DNA from: Pseudomonas sp.
GTDB taxonomy: Bacteria; Pseudomonadota; Gammaproteobacteria; Pseudomonadales; Pseudomonadaceae
Length of the DNA: 6,048 nucleotides
Direction: 5' to 3'
Assembly: GCA_003525045.1 (NCBI GenBank)
Contig: DQGF01000072.1
Span: 1 to 6,048, forward strand
A program made the position numbers and the translations under genes. Numbering within the stretch: the first letter of the stretch is position 1; each line of letters begins with the position of its first letter. Of the stretch, positions 1 through 6,048 are shown one piece after another. The notes beneath the pieces are model-generated. The model saw only the letters and a program-made list of their open reading frames with translations, had not been told where the DNA came from and did not search any database.

Positions 1-20
1 GGAGCAAGCTCCCTCGCCAC
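1..20 (-). repeat. REP element fragment (cut by window edge)
   Basis: Bases 1-12 form a GGAGC-AA-GCTCC hairpin followed by a CCTCGCCAC flank. Read on the minus strand this is GTGGCGAGGGAGCTTGCTCC, which I recognise as a common intergenic REP sequence of fluorescent pseudomonads. The hairpin plus GTGGC-type head is the usual REP layout. The element probably continues to the left of the window, so its partner, if any, cannot be seen. It lies in the spacer between the preceding gene (not in the window) and the fliE promoter. Confidence 0.7.
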
Positions 21-62
21 AAATGCGGATATGCCTTGAGTGCCGTGCGTGAGTGAACCGCC

Positions 63-86
63 AAAGCCCGGGGTGGGCTTTTGTTT
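63..86 (+). terminator. Rho-independent terminator of the upstream transcript
   Basis: A perfect 7-bp stem AAAGCCC (63-69) / GGGCTTT (75-81) closes a 5-base loop GGGGT, followed by a T-rich tail TGTTT (82-86). This is a standard intrinsic terminator. It sits just before the sigma-54 promoter, so it would end the upstream transcript and insulate the fli operon. In Pseudomonas the gene pair normally found upstream is fleSR, but no part of that coding region is recognisable here. The stem is symmetric, but the T tract follows the right arm only on the + strand, which sets the direction. Confidence 0.8.
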
Positions 87-102
87 AACGTGGACATGGA
101 GC

Positions 103-118
103 TGGCACCCTTGTTGCT
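103..118 (+). promoter_or_regulatory. Sigma-54 (RpoN) -24/-12 promoter of the fliE operon
   Basis: TGGCAC (103-108), a 5-base spacer CCTTG and TTGCT (114-118) match the RpoN consensus TGGCAC-N5-TTGCW. The invariant GG (104-105) and GC (116-117) are present at the right spacing. The start of transcription should fall near 128-130, giving a leader of about 50 bases before fliE. The fliE operon of P. aeruginosa is known to be RpoN- and FleQ-dependent (class II flagellar genes), which agrees with this placement. I see no other convincing promoter between the terminator and fliE. Confidence 0.92.
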
Positions 119-144
119 ACCACCTGACTACCCGCCGAGTGAGC

Positions 145-158
145 GTCAAAAAATTGCG
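145..158 (+). promoter_or_regulatory. Putative FleQ-binding box downstream of the promoter
   Basis: GTCAAAAAATTGCG resembles the published FleQ consensus GTCNATAAATTGAC: the left half and AT-rich core agree, while one core base and the last two bases differ. It stands out as an A/T tract in otherwise GC-rich DNA. It lies about 16-30 bases downstream of the predicted transcription start, inside the leader. FleQ is the enhancer-binding activator of RpoN flagellar promoters, and in P. aeruginosa some flagellar promoters, fliE among them as I recall, have FleQ sites downstream of the RpoN site. Binding here is inferred from the match and the context. Confidence 0.55.
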
Positions 159-179
159 GGTCGCCAAAGAGAGTAGACG

Positions 180-509
180 ATGAGCCAAGGTATTGAATTC
201 AATCGGTTGATGCTGGATATGCGGGCCATGCAAATGGATGCCATGTCTGCGCCGAAACCGACGGCTGCCGTCCCGCAACTGCCGGGCAGCAGCTTTTCCG
301 ACATGCTCGGTCAGGCCGTCAATAAAGTGAACGAAACCCAGCAGGCCTCCACCCAGTTGTCCACGGCGTTCGAGATCGGCAAAAGCGGCGTCGATTTGAC
401 CGACGTGATGATCGCCAAGGAAAAAGCCGGTGTGTCTTTCCAGGCGATCACCCAAGTCCGTAACAAGCTGGTCCAGGCTTACCAAGACATCATGCAGATG
501 CCGGTTTAG
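180..509 (+). CDS. fliE: Flagellar hook-basal body complex protein FliE
   Basis: FliE, 109 residues, the usual family length, is a small rod-side component that connects the FliF MS ring and export gate to the proximal rod. It is exported by the flagellar type III system without a cleaved signal peptide, and none is seen. The N-terminus ([18 protein letters not shown]) matches Pseudomonas FliE. A Pro/Ala-rich stretch follows around residues 24-37, then the conserved C-terminal helical region with [20 protein letters not shown] and the terminal MQMPV. The ATG at 180 is preceded by a purine-rich AGAGAG (168-173) at 6-base spacing, an acceptable ribosome site. It is the first gene of the operon, about 50 bases after the predicted RpoN start, and 15 bases before fliF. 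Identification is firm from sequence and context. Confidence 0.96.
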   Translation: MSQGIEFNRLMLDMRAMQMDAMSAPKPTAAVPQLPGSSFSDMLGQAVNKVNETQQASTQLSTAFEIGKSGVDLTDVMIAKEKAGVSFQAITQVRNKLVQAYQDIMQMPV

Positions 510-524
510 GGACGATAGCGAGTC

Positions 525-2318
525 ATGGCAGAACCAGGCGCTGATAACGTTCCGGCCAGGGCCACTCCGATAGGCGGCAAAGCGCCGCTGTTCGGCTTGT
601 CCTTCCTGGAAAATCTCTCCGAGATGACCATGCTGCGTCAGGTGGGCCTGTTGGTCGGTCTGGCGGCGAGCGTGGCGATTGGCTTCGCCGTGGTGTTGTG
701 GTCCCAGCAACCCGACTACCGGCCTCTGTACGGCAGCCTCGCCGGTATGGACGCCAAGCAGGTCATGGATACCCTGGCGGCCGCCGATATTGCCTATTCC
801 GTTGAACCGAATTCCGGCGCCTTGCTGGTCAAGGCCGAAGACCTGTCCCGCGCGCGTCTCAAGCTCGCGGGCGCTGGTGTCACTCCCAGCGACGGCAATA
901 TCGGTTTTGAAATCCTCGACAAGGACCAGGGCCTGGGCACCAGCCAGTTCATGGAAGCGACCCGTTATCGTCGCGGCCTTGAAGGCGAACTGGCACGGAC
1001 CATCTCCAGCCTGAACAACGTCAAGGGTGCCCGCGTGCACCTGGCGATTCCGAAAAGCTCGGTGTTCGTGCGCGATGAGCGCAAGCCCAGTGCTTCGGTG
1101 CTGATCGAGCTGTATTCTGGTCGCTCCCTGGAACCTGGCCAGGTGCTGGCGATCATCAATCTGGTCGCCAGCAGTGTTCCCGAGCTCAGCAAATCCCAGG
1201 TCACCGTGGTCGATCAGAAGGGCAATCTGCTGTCGGATCAGGCGGAAAACTCCGCGCTGACCATGGCCGGCAAGCAGTTCGACTACAGCCGCCGCATGGA
1301 AAGCATGCTCACCCAGCGCGTGCATAACATCCTGCAACCGGTGCTGGGCAACGATCGTTACAAAGCCGAAGTCTCGGCCGATGTGGATTTCAGTGCCGTC
1401 GAGTCGACCTCCGAGCAGTTCAACCCGGACCAACCGGCGTTGCGCAGCGAACAATCGGTGAACGAACAACGTACCACCAGCAATGGCCCGCAAGGCGTAC
1501 CGGGTGCCCTGAGCAACCAGCCGCCATCGCCCGCTTCCGCGCCTGCAACCACCGGTGGCGCCAGCGCGTCGGGCGGCATGGTGCAGCCAGGCCAGCCGTT
1601 GCTGGACGCCAACGGTCAGCAAATCATGGACCCGGCCACCGGCCAGCCGATGCTCGCACCGTACCCGGCGGACAAGCGTCAACAGTCCACCAAGAATTTC
1701 GAGCTCGACCGCTCCATCAGCCACACCAAACAGCAGCAGGGCCGGTTGAACCGCCTGTCGGTGTCGGTGGTGGTGGACGATCAGGTCAAGATCAACCCGG
1801 CCAACGGTGAAACCACCCGCGCGCCGTGGACCGCCGACGAATTGGGTCGCTTCACCCGCCTGGTGCAGGACGCCGTCGGTTTCGACGCCAGCCGTGGCGA
1901 CAGCGTCAGTGTGATCAACATGCCGTTCTCCGCCGAGCGCGGTGAAGTGATTGCCGACATTGCGTTCTACCAACAGCCCTGGTTCTGGGACGTCGTCAAG
2001 CAAGTGCTGGGTGTCCTGTTCATCCTGGTGCTGGTGTTCGGTGTGCTGCGTCCGGTGCTCAACAACATCACCACTGGCGGCAAAGGCAAGCATCTCGCCG
2101 GCATCGGCATCGGCAGCGACGTCGAGTTGGGTGGCATGGGCGGCCTGGATGGCGAACTGGCCAACGATCGCGTCAGCCTGGGCGGCCCGCAAAGCATCCT
2201 GTTGCCGAGCCCGAGCGAAGGCTATGACGCCCAGTTGAATGCAATCAAGAGTCTGGTGGCAGAAGACCCGGGTCGCGTGGCCCAGGTCGTGAAAGAGTGG
2301 ATTAACGCAGATGAATGA
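525..2318 (+). CDS. fliF: Flagellar MS-ring protein FliF
   Basis: FliF, 597 residues, close to the usual length in pseudomonads, builds the MS ring in the inner membrane, on which rotor and export gate assemble. A short cytoplasmic N-terminus leads into a first membrane helix at about 39-59 (GLLVGLAASVAIGFAVVLW). Next come the periplasmic ring-building motifs: RBM1 about 62-115, RBM2 about 135-230, and RBM3 about 245-465, which is split by a Pro/Gln/Gly/Ser/Ala-rich insertion (about 300-400) carrying the family motif GVPGALSNQPP near 324-334. A second helix lies at about 489-509. The C-terminal tail (about 567-595, YDAQLNAIKSLVAEDPGRV...) is the FliG-binding segment. The ATG at 525 has AGGGA (508-512) upstream, overlapping the fliE stop. 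The last 8 bases overlap fliG, suggesting coupled translation of two proteins that bind one another. No damage is seen. Confidence 0.97.
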   Translation: MAEPGADNVPARATPIGGKAPLFGLSFLENLSEMTMLRQVGLLVGLAASVAIGFAVVLWSQQPDYRPLYGSLAGMDAKQVMDTLAAADIAYSVEPNSGALLVKAEDLSRARLKLAGAGVTPSDGNIGFEILDKDQGLGTSQFMEATRYRRGLEGELARTISSLNNVKGARVHLAIPKSSVFVRDERKPSASVLIELYSGRSLEPGQVLAIINLVASSVPELSKSQVTVVDQKGNLLSDQAENSALTMAGKQFDYSRRMESMLTQRVHNILQPVLGNDRYKAEVSADVDFSAVESTSEQFNPDQPALRSEQSVNEQRTTSNGPQGVPGALSNQPPSPASAPATTGGASASGGMVQPGQPLLDANGQQIMDPATGQPMLAPYPADKRQQSTKNFELDRSISHTKQQQGRLNRLSVSVVVDDQVKINPANGETTRAPWTADELGRFTRLVQDAVGFDASRGDSVSVINMPFSAERGEVIADIAFYQQPWFWDVVKQVLGVLFILVLVFGVLRPVLNNITTGGKGKHLAGIGIGSDVELGGMGGLDGELANDRVSLGGPQSILLPSPSEGYDAQLNAIKSLVAEDPGRVAQVVKEWINADE

Positions 2319-3330
2319 TAACCGAGCCGTTACCGCCAAACTGTCCAAGGTCGACAAAGCCGCGATCCTGCTGCTGTCCCTGGGCTCCACCGACGCCGCC
2401 CAGGTGTTGCGCCACATGGGCCCCAAAGAGGTTCAACGTGTGGGCGTGGCCATGGCGCAGATGGGTAACGTGCACCGCGAGCAGGTCGAGCAGGTGATGA
2501 GCGAGTTCGTCGACATCGTCGGCGACCAGACCAGCCTGGGCGTCGGCTCCGACGACTATGTGCGCAAAATGCTGACCCAGGCCCTGGGCGAAGAGAAGGC
2601 CAATGGGCTGATCGACCGCATCCTGCTGGGCGGCAACACCAGCGGCCTCGACAGCCTGAAGTGGATGGAACCGCGCGCCGTCGCCGACGTGATCCGTTAT
2701 GAGCACCCGCAGATCCAGGCCATCGTGGTCGCCTATCTCGACCCGGACCAGGCGGGTGAGGTGCTGGGCAACTTCGACCACAAGGTGCGCCTCGACATTA
2801 TCTTGCGGGTGTCCGCGCTCAACACCGTGCAGCCAGCCGCCCTGAAAGAACTCAACCTGATTCTCGAGAAGCAGTTCTCCGGCGCCTCGAATGCCTCGCG
2901 TACCAACCTGGGTGGCATCAAGCGCGCGGCCGACATCATGAACTTCCTCGACAGCTCGGTCGAAGGCCAGTTGATGGACTCGATCCGCGAAGTCGACGAA
3001 GACCTGTCCGGCCGGATCGAAGACCTGATGTTTGTGTTCAACAACCTGGCCGATGTCGACGACCGCGGGATTCAGGCGTTGATGCGCGAAGTGGCCTCCG
3101 ATGTGCTGGTGCTGGCCCTCAAAGGGTCGGACGAAAACGTCAAGGAAAAGATCTTCAAGAACATGTCCAAACGGGCGGCCGAACTGTTGCGCGACGACCT
3201 CGAGGCCAAGGGCCCGGTGCGCGTCAGCGACGTGGAAACCGCGCAGAAAGAAATCCTCACCATTGCCCGCCGAATGGCCGAAGCCGGAGAAATCGTTCTC
3301 GGTGGGAAGGGCGGCGAAGAGATGATCTAA
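2311..3330 (+). CDS. fliG: Flagellar motor switch protein FliG
   Basis: FliG, 339 residues, is the rotor protein of the switch complex. It binds the FliF C-terminus at the cytoplasmic face and receives torque from the stator. The N-terminal domain (1 to about 100) contacts FliF. The middle domain carries the conserved EHPQ motif (131-134), which in the family contacts FliM. The C-terminal domain keeps the charged residues of the torque helix: K271, R288, D295, D296 and R304 align, with a constant offset of 7, with E. coli K264, R281, D288, D289 and R297. The start ATG at 2311 lies inside the fliF end (ATGAATGA, fliF stop at 2316-2318), with purine-rich GAAAGAG (2291-2297) upstream. A second ATG at 2315 is out of frame. 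The gene is intact and 7 bases before fliH. Confidence 0.97.
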   Translation: MNDNRAVTAKLSKVDKAAILLLSLGSTDAAQVLRHMGPKEVQRVGVAMAQMGNVHREQVEQVMSEFVDIVGDQTSLGVGSDDYVRKMLTQALGEEKANGLIDRILLGGNTSGLDSLKWMEPRAVADVIRYEHPQIQAIVVAYLDPDQAGEVLGNFDHKVRLDIILRVSALNTVQPAALKELNLILEKQFSGASNASRTNLGGIKRAADIMNFLDSSVEGQLMDSIREVDEDLSGRIEDLMFVFNNLADVDDRGIQALMREVASDVLVLALKGSDENVKEKIFKNMSKRAAELLRDDLEAKGPVRVSDVETAQKEILTIARRMAEAGEIVLGGKGGEEMI

Positions 3331-3337
3331 CATCACT

Positions 3338-4138
3338 ATGTCGACCGAACATGATGAGTCCCAGACCGACCTGATCCGTGCCAAGGACGTCAGAAGTGTC
3401 GATCTCTGGTCGTTGCCCAGTTTCGATCCGTACGTCCCCGAGCCCGAGCCGGAACCTGAACCCGAGCCGCCGCAAATGGAGGAAGTGCCGCTGGAGGAAG
3501 TCCAGCCGCTGACCCTCGAACAGCTCGAAAGCATTCGCCAGGAAGCCTACAACGAAGGCTTTGCCACCGGCGAACGGGAAGGCTTCCACAGCACCACGCT
3601 CAAGGTCCGTCAGGAAGCCGAAGTGGCGCTGACGGCGAAAATTGCCGCGCTGGAAAAGCTGATGGGCCACCTGTTCGAACCCATTGCCGAGCAGGACACC
3701 GAGATCGAGAAGTCTCTGGTCGAGCTTGTGCAGCACATCACCAGACAGGTGATTCAGCGCGAACTGGCCATCGACTCGACACAGATCGAACACGTCATGC
3801 GCGATGCCCTCAAGCTGTTGCCATTAGGTGTGGGCAACGTGCGGCTGTACATCAATCCGCAGGATTTCGAACAGGTCAAAGCCCTGCGCGAGCGGCATGA
3901 AGAAACCTGGCGCATCGTCGAGGACGAGGCCTTGTTGCCCGGTGGTTGCCGGGTCGAGACTGAGCACAGTCGCATTGACGCTTCGGTTGAAACCCGTGTT
4001 GCGCGGGTCATGGACAAGTTGTTCGATCAGCTGCACGAACAGGCGCTGCACCCGGCCGCGCCGGATCTGAGCCTGGAGCTGCCGATCGGCAACACGCCAG
4101 CAGTCGCCCCCGCACTGGACACACCTGATGCGCCTTGA
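3338..4138 (+). CDS. fliH: Flagellar export ATPase regulator FliH
   Basis: FliH, 266 residues, dimerises, binds and restrains the FliI ATPase, and tethers it to the C ring and FlhA. It acts in the cytoplasm. The N-terminus is acidic with a single Trp (W24 in [10 protein letters not shown]); Trp residues near the FliH N-terminus bind the export gate in enterics, and W24 may play that part here. A Pro-Glu run (34-45) follows. Then comes the FliH/YscL hallmark glycine ladder A70-x3-G74-x3-G78-x3-G82, a long charged helix, and the conserved C-terminal domain related to ATP-synthase peripheral-stalk subunits, with [20 protein letters not shown] at 200-219. A Pro/Ala-rich tail ends the protein. The ribosome site is weak: the nearest purine run, GAAGAG (3316-3321), is 16 bases from the ATG, so reinitiation after fliG is plausible. 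The end overlaps fliI by 11 bases. Confidence 0.95.
   Translation: MSTEHDESQTDLIRAKDVRSVDLWSLPSFDPYVPEPEPEPEPEPPQMEEVPLEEVQPLTLEQLESIRQEAYNEGFATGEREGFHSTTLKVRQEAEVALTAKIAALEKLMGHLFEPIAEQDTEIEKSLVELVQHITRQVIQRELAIDSTQIEHVMRDALKLLPLGVGNVRLYINPQDFEQVKALRERHEETWRIVEDEALLPGGCRVETEHSRIDASVETRVARVMDKLFDQLHEQALHPAAPDLSLELPIGNTPAVAPALDTPDAP
3437..3472 (+). repeat. Pro-Glu tandem repeat coding tract within fliH
   Basis: Twelve codons encode five Pro-Glu pairs followed by Pro-Pro (FliH residues 34-45). The codons vary (CCC, CCG and CCT; GAG and GAA), so the DNA is an imperfect 6-base repeat rather than a pure one. That argues for selection on the protein, or an old expansion, and against recent slippage. 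The stretch probably forms an extended, stiff acidic linker between the Trp-containing N-terminal tip and the glycine-ladder helix. Confidence 0.85.
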
Positions 4139-5486
4139 CCGCACCAGCTTCGCCAAGCGCCTGGGCAGTTACGCCGAGGCCACGGAGCTTGCCGGCGCGC
4201 CGATCCTGGAAGGACGCCTGCTGCGCATGGTCGGCCTGACCCTCGAAGCCGAGGGCTTGCGCGCCGCCATGGGCAGCCGCTGCATGGTCATCAACGACGA
4301 CAGTTACCACCCGGTGCAGGTCGAAGCCGAAGTCATGGGCTTCTCCGGCAGCAAGGTCTTTCTGATGCCGGTCGGCAGCGTCGCCGGTATCGCCCCTGGT
4401 GCGCGCGTGGTTCCGCTGGCGGATACCGGGCGCCTGCCGATGGGCATGAGCATGCTTGGGCGAGTGCTCGACGGCGCCGGTCGTGCGCTGGACGGCAAGG
4501 GCGGGATGAAGGCCGAAGACTGGGTGCCGATGGACGGCCCGACCATCAACCCGCTCAAGCGCGAACCGATCAGCGAGCCGCTGGATGTGGGCATTCGCTG
4601 CATCAACGGCTTGTTGACGGTCGGTCGCGGCCAGCGGCTCGGGCTGTTCGCCGGTACCGGTGTGGGTAAGTCTGTATTGCTGGGCATGATGACCCGCTTC
4701 ACCGAGGCCGACATCATCGTCGTCGGGTTGATCGGCGAGCGGGGTCGTGAGGTCAAGGAATTCATCGAGCACATCCTCGGTGAAGAAGGCCTCAAGCGTT
4801 CGGTGGTGGTGGCCTCGCCGGCGGACGATGCGCCGCTGATGCGTCTGCGCGCGGCCATGTATTGCACGCGCATCGCCGAATACTTCCGCGACAAGGGCAA
4901 GAATGTCCTGTTGCTCATGGATTCCCTGACCCGTTTCGCCCAGGCCCAGCGGGAAATCGCCCTGGCCATCGGCGAACCGCCGGCGACCAAGGGCTATCCG
5001 CCATCGGTGTTCGCCAAATTGCCGAAACTGGTGGAGCGGGCCGGTAATGCCGAGAAGGGCGGAGGTTCGATCACGGCTTTCTATACCGTGCTGTCCGAAG
5101 GTGACGACCAGCAGGACCCGATTGCCGACGCGGCCCGGGGTGTGCTCGACGGGCACATCGTGCTGTCCCGGCGCCTGGCGGAGGAAGGTCACTACCCGGC
5201 CATCGATATCGAAGCGTCCATCAGCCGGGTCATGCCGTCGGTGGTGACGCCGGAACACATGGCCCGCGCCCAGTATTTCAAGCAGCTGTGGTCGCGGTAT
5301 CAGCAGAGTCGCGACCTGATCAGCGTGGGTGCCTACGTTGCCGGTGGAGACCGGGAAACCGACCTGGCGATCGCCCTGCAACCGCAGTTGGTCAAGTACC
5401 AGCGTCAGGGCCTGAACGACAGCATCAGCCTGGGTGAAAGCGAAGCCTACCTGGGGTCGATCTTCGCCCCCGCGGCCGGCGGCTAA
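4128..5486 (+). CDS. fliI: Flagellum-specific type III export ATPase FliI
   Basis: FliI, 452 residues, typical length, is the hexameric ATPase of the flagellar export apparatus, related to the F1-ATPase beta subunit. It hydrolyses ATP at the cytoplasmic base of the organelle. The N-terminal beta domain (about 25-100) precedes the catalytic core. Walker A is AGTGVGKS (175-182, K181), the catalytic Glu is E204 in IGERGREV (202-209), and Walker B is [11 protein letters not shown] (260-270, D265). The family signature [10 protein letters not shown] (357-366) is followed by R367. K181, E204 and R367 have the same spacing as Salmonella K188, E211 and R374 (the arginine finger). The ATG at 4128 overlaps the fliH end by 11 bases and has no clear ribosome site, so its translation is probably coupled to that of its partner FliH. 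It is followed 6 bases later by fliJ. All catalytic residues are present. Confidence 0.97.
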   Translation: MRLDRTSFAKRLGSYAEATELAGAPILEGRLLRMVGLTLEAEGLRAAMGSRCMVINDDSYHPVQVEAEVMGFSGSKVFLMPVGSVAGIAPGARVVPLADTGRLPMGMSMLGRVLDGAGRALDGKGGMKAEDWVPMDGPTINPLKREPISEPLDVGIRCINGLLTVGRGQRLGLFAGTGVGKSVLLGMMTRFTEADIIVVGLIGERGREVKEFIEHILGEEGLKRSVVVASPADDAPLMRLRAAMYCTRIAEYFRDKGKNVLLLMDSLTRFAQAQREIALAIGEPPATKGYPPSVFAKLPKLVERAGNAEKGGGSITAFYTVLSEGDDQQDPIADAARGVLDGHIVLSRRLAEEGHYPAIDIEASISRVMPSVVTPEHMARAQYFKQLWSRYQQSRDLISVGAYVAGGDRETDLAIALQPQLVKYQRQGLNDSISLGESEAYLGSIFAPAAGG

Positions 5487-5492
5487 CCGGCC

Positions 5493-5942
5493 ATGGCCCA
5501 GAGTCGCGCAGCACGCCTCGCACCGGTGGTGGAAATGGCGGAAAAGGTCGAGAAAACCGCGGTCCAGCGCCTGGGGCATTTCCAGGGGCAGGTCCGTCTG
5601 GCCGAAAGCAAGCTGGCCGACCTCGAAGCCTTTCGTCTCGACTATCAGGAACAATGGATCGTGCGCGGCAGCAGCGGCGTTTCCGGTCAATGGTTGCTGG
5701 GTTATCAAGGCTTCCTGGCGCAACTGGGCACGGCCATCGATCAGCAACGACAAAGCCTCGCCTGGCATCAGAATAATTTGAACAAGGCACGGGAAACCTG
5801 GCAGCAGGCGTATGCCCGGGTCGAAGGATTGCGCAAACTGGTTCAGCGTTATATGGACGAGGCACGACGGCTGGAAGACAAGCGTGAGCAGAAGCTGCTG
5901 GATGAATTGTCCCAGCGGTTGCCGCGGCAGGATCCGTATTGA
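5493..5942 (+). CDS. fliJ: Flagellar export stalk/chaperone-escort protein FliJ
   Basis: FliJ, 149 residues, close to family length, is a soluble antiparallel coiled coil that sits in the FliI ring like the gamma subunit of F1, touches FlhA and recycles export chaperones. Two long charged helices are visible: about 8-57, and about 77-142 rich in Gln, Arg, Glu and Leu. They are joined by a Gly/Ser segment (GSSGVSGQWLLGYQ, 59-72), as in other Pseudomonas FliJ proteins. FliJ is poorly conserved in sequence, so the call rests on helix pattern, length, Pseudomonas-like motifs and its place directly after fliI. The ATG at 5493 lies 6 bases after the fliI stop and has no good ribosome site, so it probably depends on fliI translation. 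It is the last gene of the operon; a REP palindrome begins about 24 bases after its stop. Confidence 0.93.
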   Translation: MAQSRAARLAPVVEMAEKVEKTAVQRLGHFQGQVRLAESKLADLEAFRLDYQEQWIVRGSSGVSGQWLLGYQGFLAQLGTAIDQQRQSLAWHQNNLNKARETWQQAYARVEGLRKLVQRYMDEARRLEDKREQKLLDELSQRLPRQDPY

Positions 5943-5965
5943 ATCAGGTGGACCGCGTTATCGTT

Positions 5966-6048
5966 CTTCGCGGGCAAGCCTCGCTCCTACAGGTTTTGTG
6001 TCGTTCGTGATTATTGTGGGCGACCCAAAACCCGTAGGAGCGAGGCTT
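5966..6048. repeat. REPIN-like pair of inverted REP sequences
   Basis: A Pseudomonas REP (5966-5991, core CGCGGGCAAGCCTCGCTCCTACAG) has its own small hairpin GCGGGC-AA-GCCTCGC with one bulged T. The start of a second copy in the opposite direction, GTAGGAGCGAGGCTT, occupies 6034-6048 and runs off the window. AAGCCTCGCTCCTAC (5976-5990) is its exact 15-base reverse complement. The spacer also pairs: GGTTTTG (5992-5998) with CAAAACC (6026-6032), GTCG (6000-6003) with CGAC (6021-6024), then mostly G-T pairs to a small loop near 6012. Such paired REPs are non-autonomous elements mobilised by RAYT transposases. In transcripts they can form stable hairpins after a stop codon. There is no T tract after the arms within the window, so I do not call it a terminator. 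Confidence 0.85.

Noticed and set aside
131..160. CCCGC (131-135) / GCGGG (156-160) inverted repeat in the fliE leader as a possible RNA control element.
   Set aside because: Five base pairs with a 20-base loop is weak and likely by chance in GC-rich DNA. The FleQ-like box inside it is the better reading.
1..179. Possible small gene or the tail of fleR in the upstream region.
   Set aside because: REP fragment, terminator and promoter account for the stretch, and no frame there has a credible start, ribosome site or recognisable protein.
117..2426. A 769-codon open frame on the minus strand covering fliE and fliF.
   Set aside because: It lies antisense to two unmistakable genes in GC-rich DNA where stops are rare in some opposite frames. 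Its protein is rich in His, Arg, Gln and Ala with no recognisable domain, as expected of a shadow frame.
2302..3534. A 410-codon minus-strand open frame opposite fliG and the start of fliH.
   Set aside because: Its N-terminal Ser/Gly repeat is simply the reverse reading of the FliH Pro-Glu codons, and the remainder is the antisense of fliG.
4008..5768. A 586-codon minus-strand open frame opposite fliH end, fliI and fliJ.
   Set aside because: Same cause: a shadow of the strong codon bias of fliI. No domain, no ribosome site of note and composition typical of antisense frames.
5953..5973. CCGCG (5953-5957) / CGCGG (5969-5973) inverted repeat after fliJ as a possible terminator.
   Set aside because: Only 5 base pairs with an 11-base loop and no T tract. 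It also overlaps the REP head, so the match is probably incidental.

Overview
The window carries one compact flagellar basal-body operon, fliE-fliF-fliG-fliH-fliI-fliJ, all on the + strand, with short intergenic stretches at both ends. Protein sequences, the gene order, the GC-rich third-position codon use and the flanking REP palindromes all point to a Pseudomonas, most likely of the P. fluorescens group. The genus is well supported. The species group is inferred mainly from the REP types.

Layout. Positions 1-179 hold no gene: a REP fragment cut by the window edge (1-20), an intrinsic terminator (63-86) that should end the upstream transcript (fleSR in the usual Pseudomonas order, but outside this window), a near-perfect sigma-54 promoter (103-118) and a FleQ-like box lying downstream of that promoter in the leader (145-158). 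Then come fliE (180-509), fliF (525-2318), fliG (2311-3330), fliH (3338-4138), fliI (4128-5486) and fliJ (5493-5942). Genes are 6-15 bases apart or overlap by 8 (fliF/fliG) and 11 bases (fliH/fliI). After fliJ, the last 106 bases hold no gene but contain a long REP-type palindrome (REPIN-like) that runs off the window end.

How the genes work together. FliF forms the MS ring in the inner membrane, FliG is the rotor/switch protein docked on the FliF C-terminus, and FliE joins the MS ring and export gate to the proximal rod. FliH, FliI and FliJ form the soluble ATPase complex of the flagellar type III export apparatus: FliI is the ATPase, FliH its regulator/peripheral stalk, and FliJ the central coiled-coil stalk that couples to FlhA. 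The operon thus encodes the earliest structural core plus the export motor, and a FleQ/RpoN class II promoter fits that timing.

All six proteins look intact, with key motifs present. I see no undescribed system here. The most useful second-look points are the downstream FleQ-like box, the REPIN-like palindrome, the Pro-Glu repeat in FliH and the low-complexity insertion in FliF.
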